Shown here: in pieces, positions 47,701-61,500 of the stretch | How positions within the stretch are numbered: the stretch's first letter is position 1 | Layout of the letters: every line of letters starts with the position of its first letter | Assembly (NCBI RefSeq): GCF_035046505.1 | Contig: NC_089822.1 | Span: forward strand, 113,291,307-113,355,306 | Direction of reading: 5' to 3' | Source: Tiliqua scincoides | Taxonomy: Eukaryota > Chordata > Lepidosauria > Squamata > Scincidae | DNA length: 64,000 bases | Made by a program: the position numbers and the translations under genes | Notes under the pieces: generated by a model | Database searches by the model: none | The model's input: only the letters and a program-made list of their open reading frames with translations | Told to the model about the DNA's origin: nothing

Positions 47701-50700
47701 GACAAGGGTGCCATGGTTCCACTGCTTGCTGTTTCACGTCTGTGATGCAGCAGTAGCAGTGAAGGAAAGGCCAGCCTTGCTTTGTCTTTTATAGGCTTTG
47801 TGCTATTGCAAGACTTTCTTTCATTCATACAAGTTCCATCTCTAATATATTCATTAATGTAAATTTATTCAAATTTGAAATGTAAATTCTTTCCCCCCCG
47901 CCCCCAACACAGTGTCAGAGAGATGATGTGGCCCTCCTCTGGATGGTGAGGGAGGGAAAGGGGAGATAAAAGGAGACTTAGAGATGGCAGAGAAATTAAA
48001 TGAGTTCTTTGCATCTGTCTTCACTGCAGAAGACCTCGGGCAGATACCGCTGCCCGAACGGCCCCTCCTGACCAAGGAGTTAAGTCAGATAGAGGTTAAA
48101 AGAGAAGATGTTTCAGACCTCATTGATAAATTAAAGATCAATAAGTCACCGGGCCCTGATGGCATCCACCCAAGGGTTATTAAGGAATTGAAGAATGAAG
48201 TTGCTGATCTCTTGACTAAGGTATGCAACTTGTCCCTCAAAACGGCCATGGTGCCAGAAGATTGGAGGATAGCAAATGTCACGCCTATTTTTAAAAAGGG
48301 AAAGAGGGGGGACCCAGGAAACTATAGGCCGGTCAGCCTAACATCCATACCGGGTAAGATGGTGGAATGCCTCATCAAAGATAGGATCTCAAAACACATA
48401 GACGAACAGGCCTTGCTGAGGGAGAGTCAGCATGGCTTCTGTAAGGGTAAGTCTTGCCTCACGAACCTTATAGAATTCTTTGAAAAGGTCAACAGGCATG
48501 TGGATGCGGGACAACCCGTGGACCTTATATATCTGGACTTTCAGAAGGCGTTTGACACGGTCCCTCACCAAAGGCTACTGAAAAAACTCCACAGTCAGGG
48601 AATTAGAGGACAGGTCCTCTCATGGATTGAGAACTGGTTGGAGGCCAGGAAGCAGAGAGTGGGTGTCAATGGGCAATTTTCACAATGGAGAGAGGTGAAA
48701 AGCGGTGTGCCCCAAGGATCTGTCCTGGGACCGGTGCTTTTCAACCTCTTCATAAATGACCTGGAGACAGGGTTGAGCAGTGAAGTGGCTAAGTTTGCAG
48801 ACGACACCAAACTTTTCCAAGTGGTAAAGACCAGAAGTGATTGTGAGGAGCTCCAGAAGGATCTCTCCAGACTGGCAGAATGGGCAGCAAAATGGCAGAT
48901 GCGCTTCAATGTCAGTAAGTGTAAAGTCATGCACATTGGGGCAAAAAATCAAAACTTTAGATATAGGCTGATGGGTTCTGAGCTGTCTGTGACAGATCAG
49001 GAGAGAGATCTTGGGGTGGTGGTGGACAGGTCGATGAAAGTGTCGACCCAATGTGCGGCAGCAGTGAAGAAGGCCAATTCTATGCTTGGGATCATTAGGA
49101 AGGGTATTGAGAACAAAACGGCTAGTATTATAATGCCGTTGTACAAATCTATGGTAAGGCCAGACCTGGAGTATTGTGTCCAGTTCTGGTCGCCGCATCT
49201 CAAAAAAGACATAGTGGAAATGGAAAAGGTGCAAAAGAGAGTGACTAAGATGATTACGGGGCTGGGGCACCTTCCTTATGAGGAAAGGCTACGGCGTTTG
49301 GGCCTCTTCAGCCTAGAAAAGAGACCCTTGAGGGGGGACATGATTGAGACATACAAAATTATGCAGGGAATGGACAGAGTGGATAGGGAGATGCTCTTTA
49401 CACTCTCACATAATACCAGAACCAGGGGACATCCACTAAAATTGAGTGTTGGGCGGGTTAGGACAGACAAAGGAAAATATTTCTTTACTCAGCGTGTGGT
49501 CGGTCTGTGGAACTCCTTGCCACAGGATGTGGTGCTGGCGTCTGGCCTGGACGCCTTTAAAAGGGGATTGGACAAGTTTCTGGAGAAAAAATCCATTATG
49601 GGGTACAAGCCATGATGTGTATGCGCAACCTCCTGATTTTAGAAATGGGTTATGTCAGAATGCCAGATGCAGGGGAGGGCACCAGGATGAGGTCTCTTGT
49701 TATCTGGTGTGCTCCCTGGAGCATTTGGTGGGCCGCTGTGAGATACAGGAAGCTGGACTAGATGGGCCTATGGCCTGATCCAGTGGGGCTGTTCTTATGT
49801 TCTTATGTTCCTGCCAAAACGTTTGGACACCCCTGGTTTAGATGACCAAAAGCAGCATCTTCCTTCTCCAACCCAGCTTACCTTCTGCACACCGGCAAGT
49901 ATCACCATGGCATATCTTATTGAGAAGGCCACTTGATTTGGCTGGATGGTAGAACTTGGTGCACTGGTCCTCTGAAAGAAAACATGAAAAGAGGCCTGCA
50001 TAGCTTACTGATTTAGGGCCCAATCCTAGAGCAGTGTTTTTACCACATCTTAATTCAAATTTTGAAGGATGATTAGAGGCCAGATAAAGTGGGTTTGAAG
50101 GTTAAATGGGGTCCTCAGACCACCAGCTGGACCTCCCTGATCCTGCAATACTGCAAGGCATCCTGAAGGAACACTTCCAAAATGGAACAATGTAGCTATT
50201 TGGAGTGGCAAAATACCTTGGGTCAGCCCACCCTCCCACCATACTGCAGTTATTCCTATCAGCAAATTCTCCCTTATATGGTGCAGCAGAGCCTAGTTAG
50301 AACAACTACCTTGACATCAATACATTGGCGGCCCTTGCTCTTTGGCCGCTGTCGGCCAGTGTGGGAGGAAAATGGAGGCCAGAATGCGATACCAGATCAT
50401 TAAAGAGCCATCTGAAATGTTGTGGTTCTTGAAAGACAGAACCTTCTTCAATTGTAAAAATCCCTATTGGGATTTAGTATTGCCTGCCTATGAAAACCGC
50501 CTTGAATTAAAGTCTGAGGAGAAATCTGATGACCAAGAAAGGCGGTATATAAATACATGTATTATTATTATTATTATTATTAATAGCATTTTGGTTTATT
50601 GTTGCTGCCTTTGATGTTTCTTTAACATAAAGTGAAGATAAAAAGATGTTTGGAAACTCAGTATTGGTAAGTACTAATTGGATTCTATGCTATTTGGCCT

Positions 50701-52430
50701 CTACCATGCTTTAGCCCAGGGGGGGTCAAAGATATGGCCCGTGGGCCAGATCTGGCCTGCGGAGCAATTTGGGGCAGCTCCCGAGATCTGGGGGAGTTTT
50801 GGGGCTGCCCCACCCCTGCTCGCTCCAACCGCAACCGGAGATCTGCTGGAGGAAAATTCCAAGGGCTGGGAACACGGCACGCAGCATCCCCAACCCTCAG
50901 AGTTACGTTCTGAAGCCCCAGAATGCCTTCAGGGGTCACTTCCGGGTTTTCGGAACACCCGGAAATGACCTTTCATGGCCTTATGGGGCCCCAGAACATC
51001 ATTCTGAGGGCCGGAGGTGCCGTGCGCAGCGTCCCTGGCCCTGCAACTCCCTCTGGCCGCGGCCAGAGCTCGCCCGGGCTCCAGTTGTGGCCAGAGGGGT
51101 TCTGAGCGCCAGAGGCGCCGTCCAAAGGGGATGCTTTGTGGTAGAATGGTGTGTGGGGTGGGGGTTGGAGGCACGGGATGCTTTGGTAGAATGGGGTGGG
51201 GGGAGGTAGCAGAGCGAGGGGGAACCCTCAGCTTTTTAAAGAAACAGAAAGTGATGTCACAAGTGACATCACTTCCTGTGTTCAGGTCACTTCCGGGTGC
51301 CACATTTGGAGTTCGGCCCTCAGCAGGTGCCATAAATCCAATGTGGCCCCCAGGATGAAATGAGTTTGACACCCCTGCTTTAGCCCATTGAAGAAGCTGT
51401 AACATTGCCATTACCTAGAGCAGTGTTTCTCAAACTGTGGGTCGGGACCCACTAGGTGACTCATGAGCCCATTTCAGGTGGGTCCCCATTCATTTCAATA
51501 TTTTATTTTTAATATATTATACATGATGCTACCATGGTATGTGACTGCATTTGGGGAAATGTTACAGATCTGTACTTTTAACAGGCTACTCTGTATATGT
51601 TTTTAATGATGATAGTAAATGGAACTTACTCCTGGGTGAGTGTGGGTAGGATTGCAGCCTAGGATTGTTAAAAATTTTCCTGCTTGACGATGTCACTTCT
51701 AGTCATGATATCACTTCCAGTGGGTCCTGACAGATTCTTATTCTAAAAAGTGGGCCCCAGTGCTAAGAGCTTAAGAATCACTGACCTAGAGCATAATAGC
51801 TGTACACCTTAACCGATGCTGGCTGAACAAGACCAACTTCAAAATACTTGTAGACTTTAAAATGCAGACATTCATCCTCTGTGTGAGAGACCTAGAAAGA
51901 AAGGAGAAAAAAGAGAATAAGGCTGCAATCCTGTTCATACTTTCCTTGGAGTAAGCACCACTGAATACAATGGGGCTTACTTGTGAGTGGACATGCATTG
52001 GATTGTCCTGTAAGTCTTTGTTTTTTACTGGAGAAAGAAACATTGGACACTGCGAGACTTCATTTTTTTAGCAGATGGAAATTACTCAGGAATGTGTTAT
52101 TCCTTTGCTCTAGATTAGGTTAGGTAGGTTAGGTAGGGCTCTAGATTCTAGAAAATCACTTCATATTTGATCCCTTTCAGTGGGAGAAAAACCCCACTTC
52201 CTAATTTTGAAATATTTAACAATGCAGCTGAATAAAATGGCAAACTTGAAATCCCAGATAACATTAACTTCTAGAACTATGAATTATAAATATTTGTGGA
52301 TCTATTAATTAACCCCTCAACTTTATAAAAAACGTTAGACAGAACACCTGTGCACTACTGTATTGCAATAGCCTTTGGGTTTGGATACTGGTTTCTGTGG
52401 AAAAACATGTTCTTGGAAAAAGTCCTTAAG

Positions 52431-52509
<79 letters not shown>

Positions 52510-55500
52510 AAATTATGGCCACCTGAAGTATAACCTTCTAAACTGGAATGTTAACAGATGTTGACCCCGAGGGGCTCAAATAGGTTATTGTCTGAGAACC
52601 ACATGGAGGTTTTGTAGGACACATTCTGTGAACAGTGCGACAATTCAGCAGAAAAACCCTCTTAAGGAAAGGTTCAGGTCAGAATCACATGAGATGGATC
52701 TAACCCTTGATGGATCTAACCCTGGCTAGCATACTAGCCAGGGCTTTTGTTTGGTGTTGAGTATATTTGGACAAAGACTTTGTTCCAAATCTTTCTGGAA
52801 AAGGCCAATATCACCCCCATGCAAAGACCAAGATACTCGCCTATAAGTCGAGGGCAGGTCTTGGAACCAAAATCATGGAATTTTCTTTGACCCTCGGATA
52901 ACTTAGGGGGGTGTCTGACTATAGTTTTGTCTTATTTTATCTGAGGCCAGATCCTGAAAAATAACCTACCAATAATTGTTACCTAAGAACTGTACAGTAT
53001 CTAATTTATTAAAAAACATAGTAAAAGATCATAAGATTATTTATAAGATCATTTATAATGATCATAAGATCATTTATTCTTTTTAAATTCTGGTCTTCAC
53101 CACCTTTTTAAAAACACTATCAGAGTAAGTGCACTGTAAACAACATACCAGTAGAACAGTGGTTCCCATCCTGAGGTATAGTGTATCCCCAGGGGCACTT
53201 GACAGAACCTTTAGGGGTGCTTGAAAAATAATTGAATAATAGCAGAAAAAGGCAAGAAGTGCTCCAGAATGCCTTGCAGGGCCAGCAAAGCAGGAAGGGA
53301 GGTAGCGAGTTGGCTATGAAAACCCCACCAATAGCTAATTTTTGGTCATCAATTCATGTATGAATCAGTGATTGAAAACCAGCATAGTAAAAAAGCTGAA
53401 ACATAATATGGAAAGTGATCAATCAACAAGAATTTCAACAGCAGACCTCCCCAGCCCCGCACCTGGGGCAAAGGTTCGTGATGGCGCCCCCCACGGGCTG
53501 TCATCACCCCCCCAGCTCAAAAAGCCGCCCCCCCATCAGAGGCTCACGGAGCCTCACACGACCTCCAACTGTGTCTAGAAAACCTCTGTGAGGTTCCCCG
53601 ATGCTTTAAAGTGTGCTTCCGGAAAACCGGAAGCAGTTTCCGCCCCTGTCAGGAGCCTCAGAGAGGCTTCCACGGGGTCCTAGCAGTCAGCATCTGGAGC
53701 TTTTGCTCCAGAGAAGTCTATAGGAGGTCTACTGCTGAAGAATTTTTCAGGATACTTCTGGTGCAAAACAGTGAAAAAGCAAAGTCTTCAGTTCTTCAAA
53801 CAGATAAAAAGAGAAAATACTGTGATGAATACATGAAGTAGGGGTTTTCATAGAGAGGAGATGAGGGTTTATATTATTCATATTAATTACAAACATTTAG
53901 TTAATATGAGGGGTACAATTTATGGAAATGGACTGCCAAGGGGTAGGCAAGTGAAAAAAAGTTGGGAACCACTGAAGGAGAACCATGAAATAAATCCTTC
54001 TTTAAGGTGCCTGGTGTGTTAAGCCAGAGGCTCTACATATAACATACAACTTATAACACATACCTGGAGTGTGCAATTCAATTCACAGCAGAGAGACAAA
54101 CAACAAGGAATGACTGTAAGAGCAGCTGCATATAGTTGCATTCCTATTTACTCAGAAGTAGACCCATTGCTTTCCATGGGTGTACAAGCCATGATGTGTA
54201 TGTGCAACCTCCTGGTTTTAGAAATGGGCTATGTCAGAATGCCAATGCAAGGGAGGGCACCAGGATGCAGGTCTCTTGTTATCTGATGTACTCCCTGGGG
54301 CATTTGGTGGGCCGCTGTGAGATACAGGAAGCTGGACTAGATGGGCCTATGGCCTGATCCAGTGGGGCTGTTCTTATGTTCTGTTGTACAAATCAATGGT
54401 AAGATCACACCTGGAGTATTGTGTCCAGTTCTGGTCACCACATCTCAAAAAGGACATAGTGGAAATGGAAAAGGTGCAAAAGAGAGCAACTAAGATGATT
54501 ACTGGGCTGGGGCACCTTCCTTATGAGGAAAGGCTACAGCGTTTGGGCCTCTTCAGCCTAGAAAAGAGGCGCCTGAGGGGGGCATGACTGAGACATATAA
54601 AATTATGCAGGGGATGGACCGAGTGGATAGAGAGATGCTCTTTACACTCTCACATAATACCAGAACCAGAGGACATCCACTAAAATTGAGCATTCGGAGA
54701 GTTAGGACAGACAAAAGAAATATTTCTTTATTCAGCGTGTGGTTGGTCTGTGGAACTCCTTGCCACAGGATGTGGTGATGGTGTCTGGCCTGGATGCCTT
54801 TAAAAGGGGATTGGACAAGTTTCTGGAGGAAAAATCCATTACGGGTTACAAGCCATGATGTGTATGTGCGACCTCCTGATTTTAGAAATGGGCTATGTCA
54901 GAATTCCAGATGCAAGGGAGGGCACCAGGATGCAGGTCTCTTGTTATCTGGTGTGCTCCCTGGGGCATTTGGTGGGCCGCTGTGAGATACAGGAAGCTGG
55001 ACTAGATGGCCCTATGGCCTGATCCAGTGGGGCTGTTCTTATGTTCTTATTTTGTTGAGAAGTGTAATGGTGGCAGAAGGGGATAGGTTCCAGCTGCACA
55101 CTATCCCTCTTCCCTCTGTGTTTCGTCCCTGCCCAGAAACTCCTCCATTCCTCCCCTCCCACCCCTGTCCCTCCCACTACCAACCTCACTGACAGTGAAC
55201 ACACCTGGTCAGTGTACTAGGCCACCAGCTATTCACCAGCTATTGTGCTGGTCAGCTCGCAGTGTTTGCCAGCCAAAGTGATGTTGTGCTGGCATCCCAG
55301 TGATTGGGAACCACTGATCTAGCCAATCCCTGATGCCAACCCTGGTTCAGAGGGACTGGCATTCCTGCTCCACATTCGCACAACAAATGATTTCTGCCTT
55401 TTTATGACAGTTGAAGCAAAGATGCCACAATCCACAAGGCACAGTGGAATTATTCTGAATGATCTTTCTCCTCCTGGCTTTGCTAGCCACATTCCTCCAC

Positions 55501-58500
55501 ATAATGAAATTCCCAGTTTTATGAAACTCTTAAAAGATTCAGAAGACCTCTCAGGATCTTCATTTTGGACTGAGAAGAACTGAGTTCAAATTCTGGTTCA
55601 ATCATGAAACTTGCTTGGCAGCCCAAGCAAGTCACTTTTTCTGAATCTAACTTCACAAGGCAATGAAAAACACAGCCTGTTGTGATTAGCAATGGCTCTC
55701 AAAGACAATGCTTCAGGTCAGCTCAAGGAGATACACACATCCCATCCTCTTCAACCCACACAGAACTTGTTTTAACACATCTACCAGATCTTTCTCCTCT
55801 GTTACTGGTTACCTTGTGCAAGTAGAGAATGATATTCCCTCTTTCAGACTTGATGTTATCAATTTCAAATTTGCTGATAAATTGGTCCACTCCTTCAGAA
55901 AGCTAAACAGAGAAAGAAAACAAGTAAAGAAAATCAGAGTACACACTAGCAAGCAATCTTCCAGAAGCAGCATTGCCTGTTCATTTTTCCTGTAACAAAA
56001 TTAAAGCAATTTTCAAAGTGTCTTTCTCAGGAAAGTCATATGAAAAAAGGAAAGGTTAGAGGAAAAATTTATTTAGAGGTTCCTGCTAGGAGTAAACATC
56101 TGGAACATTTTCAAGAAAATGAAGAATTCTAACCTAGAGTAAAACGTTTCTCAGGGGACCTTTGTATCTGTAAGCAGAATAAATGGTTCATCAGAACATT
56201 GTCATGTGCTTACCCTTTGTCTATCAAAGGGCAACTTTGGTTCACAGTAACGTTTTGGTAACGATTTGCCCCTGTATTCGCCCCTGTACATTTTCAAAGT
56301 AGTTACAGGATCTCATTATTAACATCTAAACAAAAGACATTTGTCCCTTTGCAAAGGTCAGACCTTCAAACTAACTTCCAAAAGTGGGGGACATGAAACT
56401 TGTGAAGGCAGCAGTGGTGAGACAAGTGGCCTGTTAATCTATGCTTTTTCAATGCATGCTATAAAGGACAGGGGCCAGCCCAGGATATTTTGGTAGCAGA
56501 GGCTCCTGCATAGTTGCCATTGACTTCAATGAGCCTTGTGAGCAGGAGAATGGCTTGTGCTCCATCAGTGGCTTGTGCTCCATCAGGAATCAGAACTGCT
56601 TTTCCATATACAGCCTGTAGCTCCACCCAAATCTGACAGGTGCTGCCTGACCTTGCCACATAGAGGTGGTTTTCGGTGATAATGCAATAAAAAAAAACAC
56701 ATAACATTGCTTTTGGCACTTCTCATTTTTGTACAAAAAAACCAAAATCTGCAGAAAAATAAAACCATTCTCTAACACTTCTTCATATTCTCTAACACCT
56801 CTACATGCATGTGGCTGCATCCGCTAACACTATTCCACCAATATCAGCTACCTAGGACAATTTAAAAACAATTATAATTTATAAAAAAGCACCCTTGGAA
56901 TAAAGACACATAACACCACCTTCTGCACTTCTAACTTTGGAAAACACTGAAATCTGTGAAAAAAATAAAACTGTTTTCACCCACCTCCACTCATAGTAGG
57001 GAAATCTTTAACAAGGAAATCTACATGATTCCAATATTAGCAGGGGCCACTGTACTGGGCGGATTACAATATTAGTAGAGGACACAAATCTGGGCGGAAC
57101 TAGGTAGAATCAGTCATTTTCTGTGGCATCCAGCCCTGTAAACTGGAGAGCTGGTGGCTTTTCTGATGAAACCTAATCAATTGCCTATGAATTTCTAAAC
57201 TCATGAGCAAAAGCTTTTCATTAGCTGAAGTGACTTTACTAATCCAATACAGGACCAACCTTGTTATACACTGATTTTTTTATACATGGGTTTGACTCAA
57301 CACAAATGGCCACTGCAAATGAGAAGGAATGTGCTGATCCTTGGAGAAGGGGAAAAAATCCATCCCTTTAAAATCATAATTTTAAAAACTGCTTTTCTTG
57401 AGACACAGTCATGCAAGTGATCATTGCATTCTTCAGCTGAAACAGGCAAAGGCTGGGGGTCCTTTGCATTTCTAATTGCTGACTGCCTCTCTACAACAGT
57501 AAGAAAAACCTTTTTTTAAATCACAATTGTAAAGGGACGCACTTTTTAATTTTTTTAAACTGTTTTTATTTAACACATTTTATGGTATCAGCAGGGAGTC
57601 CCATAATCAAACCTCTGCAGATGTTGAGGCAAGACCTTATTCCATTAGGAGCAATGGAGGGGAAAAAACCTTGAAGTGGGTCTTTAAATCTATTTTTCCA
57701 ATGTTTTTTTATCCACAGATTTTTTTTTGTCCACTAGGGGTTCCAGAATGGAACCCCAGTGGATAACAAGGGACAGCCTGTATCTTCATAGAATATATGC
57801 AACATCAGCAAGGCTCACTTACTCTTTTAAGATCTTCAATGTCTGGTGAAAAACCAGTGAGCATGGAGACATCAATGATTGTCATTGTGGCATCAATGTC
57901 GCCAGTATACCTAGAATGAGATGAAAGGTAGAGGAAAATCCCTTAAGAATGAATTTCAAAGCTTAGAAATTGGATCCTCATATTACACTGATGCATCAGC
58001 CATTTCTAGACTGGGGGGGGGGAGGAATATTTATTTATTTAACAGATTTATATCCTACTTTATCCCAAGCTCAAAGCAATGTATAATATACAATATAAGC
58101 ATAATTATATTTATATATTTATATATATATATAAATATATATATATTTATATATATATATTTATATAAAGCAAATAACAAAAAAAAATATATATAAAATA
58201 CATTACACTAGCAAATGGGCAGCCCAACCCTAACTAAATTCCTATGCGGCGATGCAGAAGCTATGGCATGAGCTATGCTTCATCCTGTTGGAAAATTTTG
58301 GCTGCCGGAGGTCTCCTTGAGATTTGTCTCTTGTCTTAGGATAAGTCCCAGCAGCTGCAACAGATCAAGTCAATGTAAATGTAGCTGGCGCAAGGTCACG
58401 TTGATCTGTGTTGTTGGATCAGGCCCAGGAAGTGTGATAGTGACGCCTGCTTACCTGTCTCAGACCCCCTTCCAAGAAAAGATAGCCAAACCCACAGCAA

Positions 58501-61500
58501 CCATCACTACAGTGAAACGAAGGAAAGAAGGAGACAGAAAAGCATGAACTTAGGGGAAAGCTTAAAAATTAACTGCTCTGCTAAAATGTCAAGGTACGAG
58601 TCGTAGTCCTATCAGTTGGCAATTTTTCTTGGCAAACTAACAAAGTGTCTAGCTAGCTAACCACAAGACACCTGCAAGAGATGAACTTTAGAAGACAGCA
58701 CACATTTTAATTAGATAAGCAAGCATCCTTGAACAAGTCAAAGTGAGACCAGGCTGCTCCCCCTTTGAAAGTAAGGAGGGGCGAGAAGATGAGAGGGACG
58801 AAGTGGAAAAGTACCAGGGAAACTTCTGCTTTTGGAGACTCTTTGTTTGAATTGCAACTGAAATAGAAGCAGGCCATAGTGAACTAAAAGTTACTTGATT
58901 TTAGAAAAGTTTAAGAGATAATAAAAGACAAGAAACCCTAGTTTGGCAGAGAGGCCCCACAGGTGTTCAATGTTTACATTAACACAAGGGAAAAGTATGC
59001 TGATAAGATAAAAGGTACCAGGCAAAGCACATTGTGTCATCTCTTTTAATGAGGTTAGTAAGAAGACCTGTCAAAAATAATTTTAATTGGATTGATGGAT
59101 GTGAATAAGGTTTAACACTGGGTAAATGAAATTATAGCACACTTTACTGGTTTTTGAAAACTTTGTAATTCAATATGTTTAAATGCCTAATTTTACCTTT
59201 TATGGAAATCTGTAACCTGAAACACACCTATCAGGTGTCTCTAATGTTATCTATAGCCTACTGGGAGTTTGCCCCATCTATGATGTGAAATTTCAGCCAA
59301 TGGGAAGACTAGATTTTAGGACAAAGAACCAGAAATGTATAAAAGTATCCCACCCCTCTGAAGAGTGCCTTCTGGATTTGAGCTCCCAGAGGCCACAGGC
59401 ATGCCTGGCTGAAACAATAAACAGCCTTCATAGCCTTCCACCTTTCAGTGTCTTGCTTATTCGATCTCAGCAGCACTGGACAGACCCACCCCTGTCTACC
59501 AACTGGCGCTGCCCTTCAGGGCAGGGTACGACAATAGGATATAACGTGCACCAGTGCCACCAATCCTGGACCCGATCTGCCCACCCCACCCAGCCCCACC
59601 CACCCATCCTTCCCTAGCCCCGTTCCATCCCCTCTCCCTGCACCTGACTTACCTGATCCGGTTGGTGTCTGTGTGGCCACTGTGAAGGCTCTGGCCTACC
59701 TGCTGGCATGGCAAGCTCTTATAATGTTGCAAAGTGCTTTACATGCCCCTGGCACAAGTAGCAGTTAGGGCTGAGTCATACAACATGTAATTATTGGGGT
59801 CACACATTTTCAGATGCTTTATCCATATGGATCAGTGCCAAAGAACTGGAAAGGGTTTGGAGACCTTCTACAACCTATAGTTGCCTCCCTTCCCAACCTG
59901 AAATAGCAAATAACTGATTTCTGCCTCTCCCATTTTTACTCTTATCTACCAGTTATGACTCAGGGTTACCATTCTCACCTGGTACAAATTTTGATCTTGG
60001 CTGCTCCCAGGGCTCCTTTTGATTCCCTATTACCTAGAAATAATTTGAGGAAGGGGAAACAATCAGTCTTTCTATAAATTCTTTGCAGTCTGAATCCATC
60101 CAGATGTTGAAAAAGGGTAAAAAGCTAGATTACCCTCTTGATGGTATGAAAAAGGTGCTCTCTATCATCTACTCTGCCCTGTCCCCACATTTCTAGCCTA
60201 TACATTAAAAGGCCCCTTCTAAAAGGCAGCCAGGTCAAAAAAGAGGACATATAAGGAGAAGTGCAGCACAATTCAAACTGCACAGGAGGGTCGCAAACAT
60301 GTCTTAAGGCACATTTGCACCTCCTTGTGAATCGGCAAGGCTGGCGCATGGAGGCACTCTGGCCTTTGGAGTCTGGCATAAGCCTCCATGCTGATGGAGG
60401 CACTTGTGTTGGCCAAGTTTGGCCGACCCAAGACTTTGGGATGGGCGGGGAGGAGCCGGGGTGGAGGAGAGAGGCATTCCAGGTGGGTGGAGGGTGGGCG
60501 GTGGGCAGCCGGGGGGGCAGGTGGGTGGGGAGCGGATTGCCTGTTCCAGCGCAAAATAGGATTGCACCCAACATCTCTTATAAAGAGAGGACAAATTCGA
60601 GTCCAAAGCTGGACTGTCAACTTGAAGCAAGGCCAAAGCATGGACATGTCAAGTAAATGTCAAGCGACTGACCAGAGCTGCCTACTATCCCATAGCAAAT
60701 ATATTTTCTCTTTTAACCTTTATTGTTCAACCAGAGAACTGTGTTCCACCCTGCTTGAGAGTTCTAGTATGTGCATATATTAGGTCCTTTGTTTTGGTGC
60801 AACCTGGCATTGCTAGCAAATCTAAGTTCAAATTCAGACTTACCCAGCTGCACTGGTTCAACAGACACCTGCAGATCAAAATTCCTGCATGGAGCTGCCT
60901 CCTTTCTCAGCTTTGCATGATACGCTGTTGTGACGGTCATAGTCCCTTGTCCTTCGCCTGTTGCTCTCACGGTGAACTCTTCATTCCATTTGGTCTAAAA
61001 AGCAAGCAGAGCCAGGATTAGGGATGTGCTGAAAGGAGAGTGGCATTTTCATTTGTGTCAATTAGTGATTTCATTAATTTGGGGGCGGGGGGATTGATGG
61101 GAAAGGGGATGAAAGTGTTTCCCTGTTCAGGAAATTATGCTCACAACCTCCCTTGTTTTGTTTGCCCTCCGTGATCAGCACATGGCTGAATACGATTGCC
61201 TGCATAGTGTTGTAATGGCACAATGAGATTCCTGGTTGGCTGGGATCATTCTGGGAAGGAGAAAAGCTTGCAGCTTCTAACCAGGATTAAAAAAAACACA
61301 ACCCTGGTGCACATGGGAGAAACAAAAATGATTCATGGCCCAATCTTATTGGGCACTTATGGCAGCACTCCATATCTCCAGCTCCACTGCCATAAGTGCC
61401 CTTGTGGCATTGTAAACAGTGTGCAGATGTTGCATGCTGCAGGGCCACCAGCACAACTGTACAGAGGCCCTTCTTAATGGCTCTACGGTGTGTGTTCTTG

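Larger units (their letters stand above)
47528..49835. mobile_element. hAT-type element split by a CR1 insertion
   Basis: Perfect 8-bp duplication GTTTAGAT at 47520-47527 and 49836-49843. Left end CTAGGGTGCCCAAACCACAG, right end AAACGTTTGGACACCCCTG. The body matches 42834-43298 in reverse until 47940, and resumes at about 49810. Confidence 0.93.

Noticed and set aside
48680-49270. 196-codon - frame opposite CR1 ORF2
   Set aside because: Antisense shadow of the reverse transcriptase frame.
58087-58196. Ile/Tyr-rich frame
   Set aside because: Translation of a TA/TTA-rich simple sequence.
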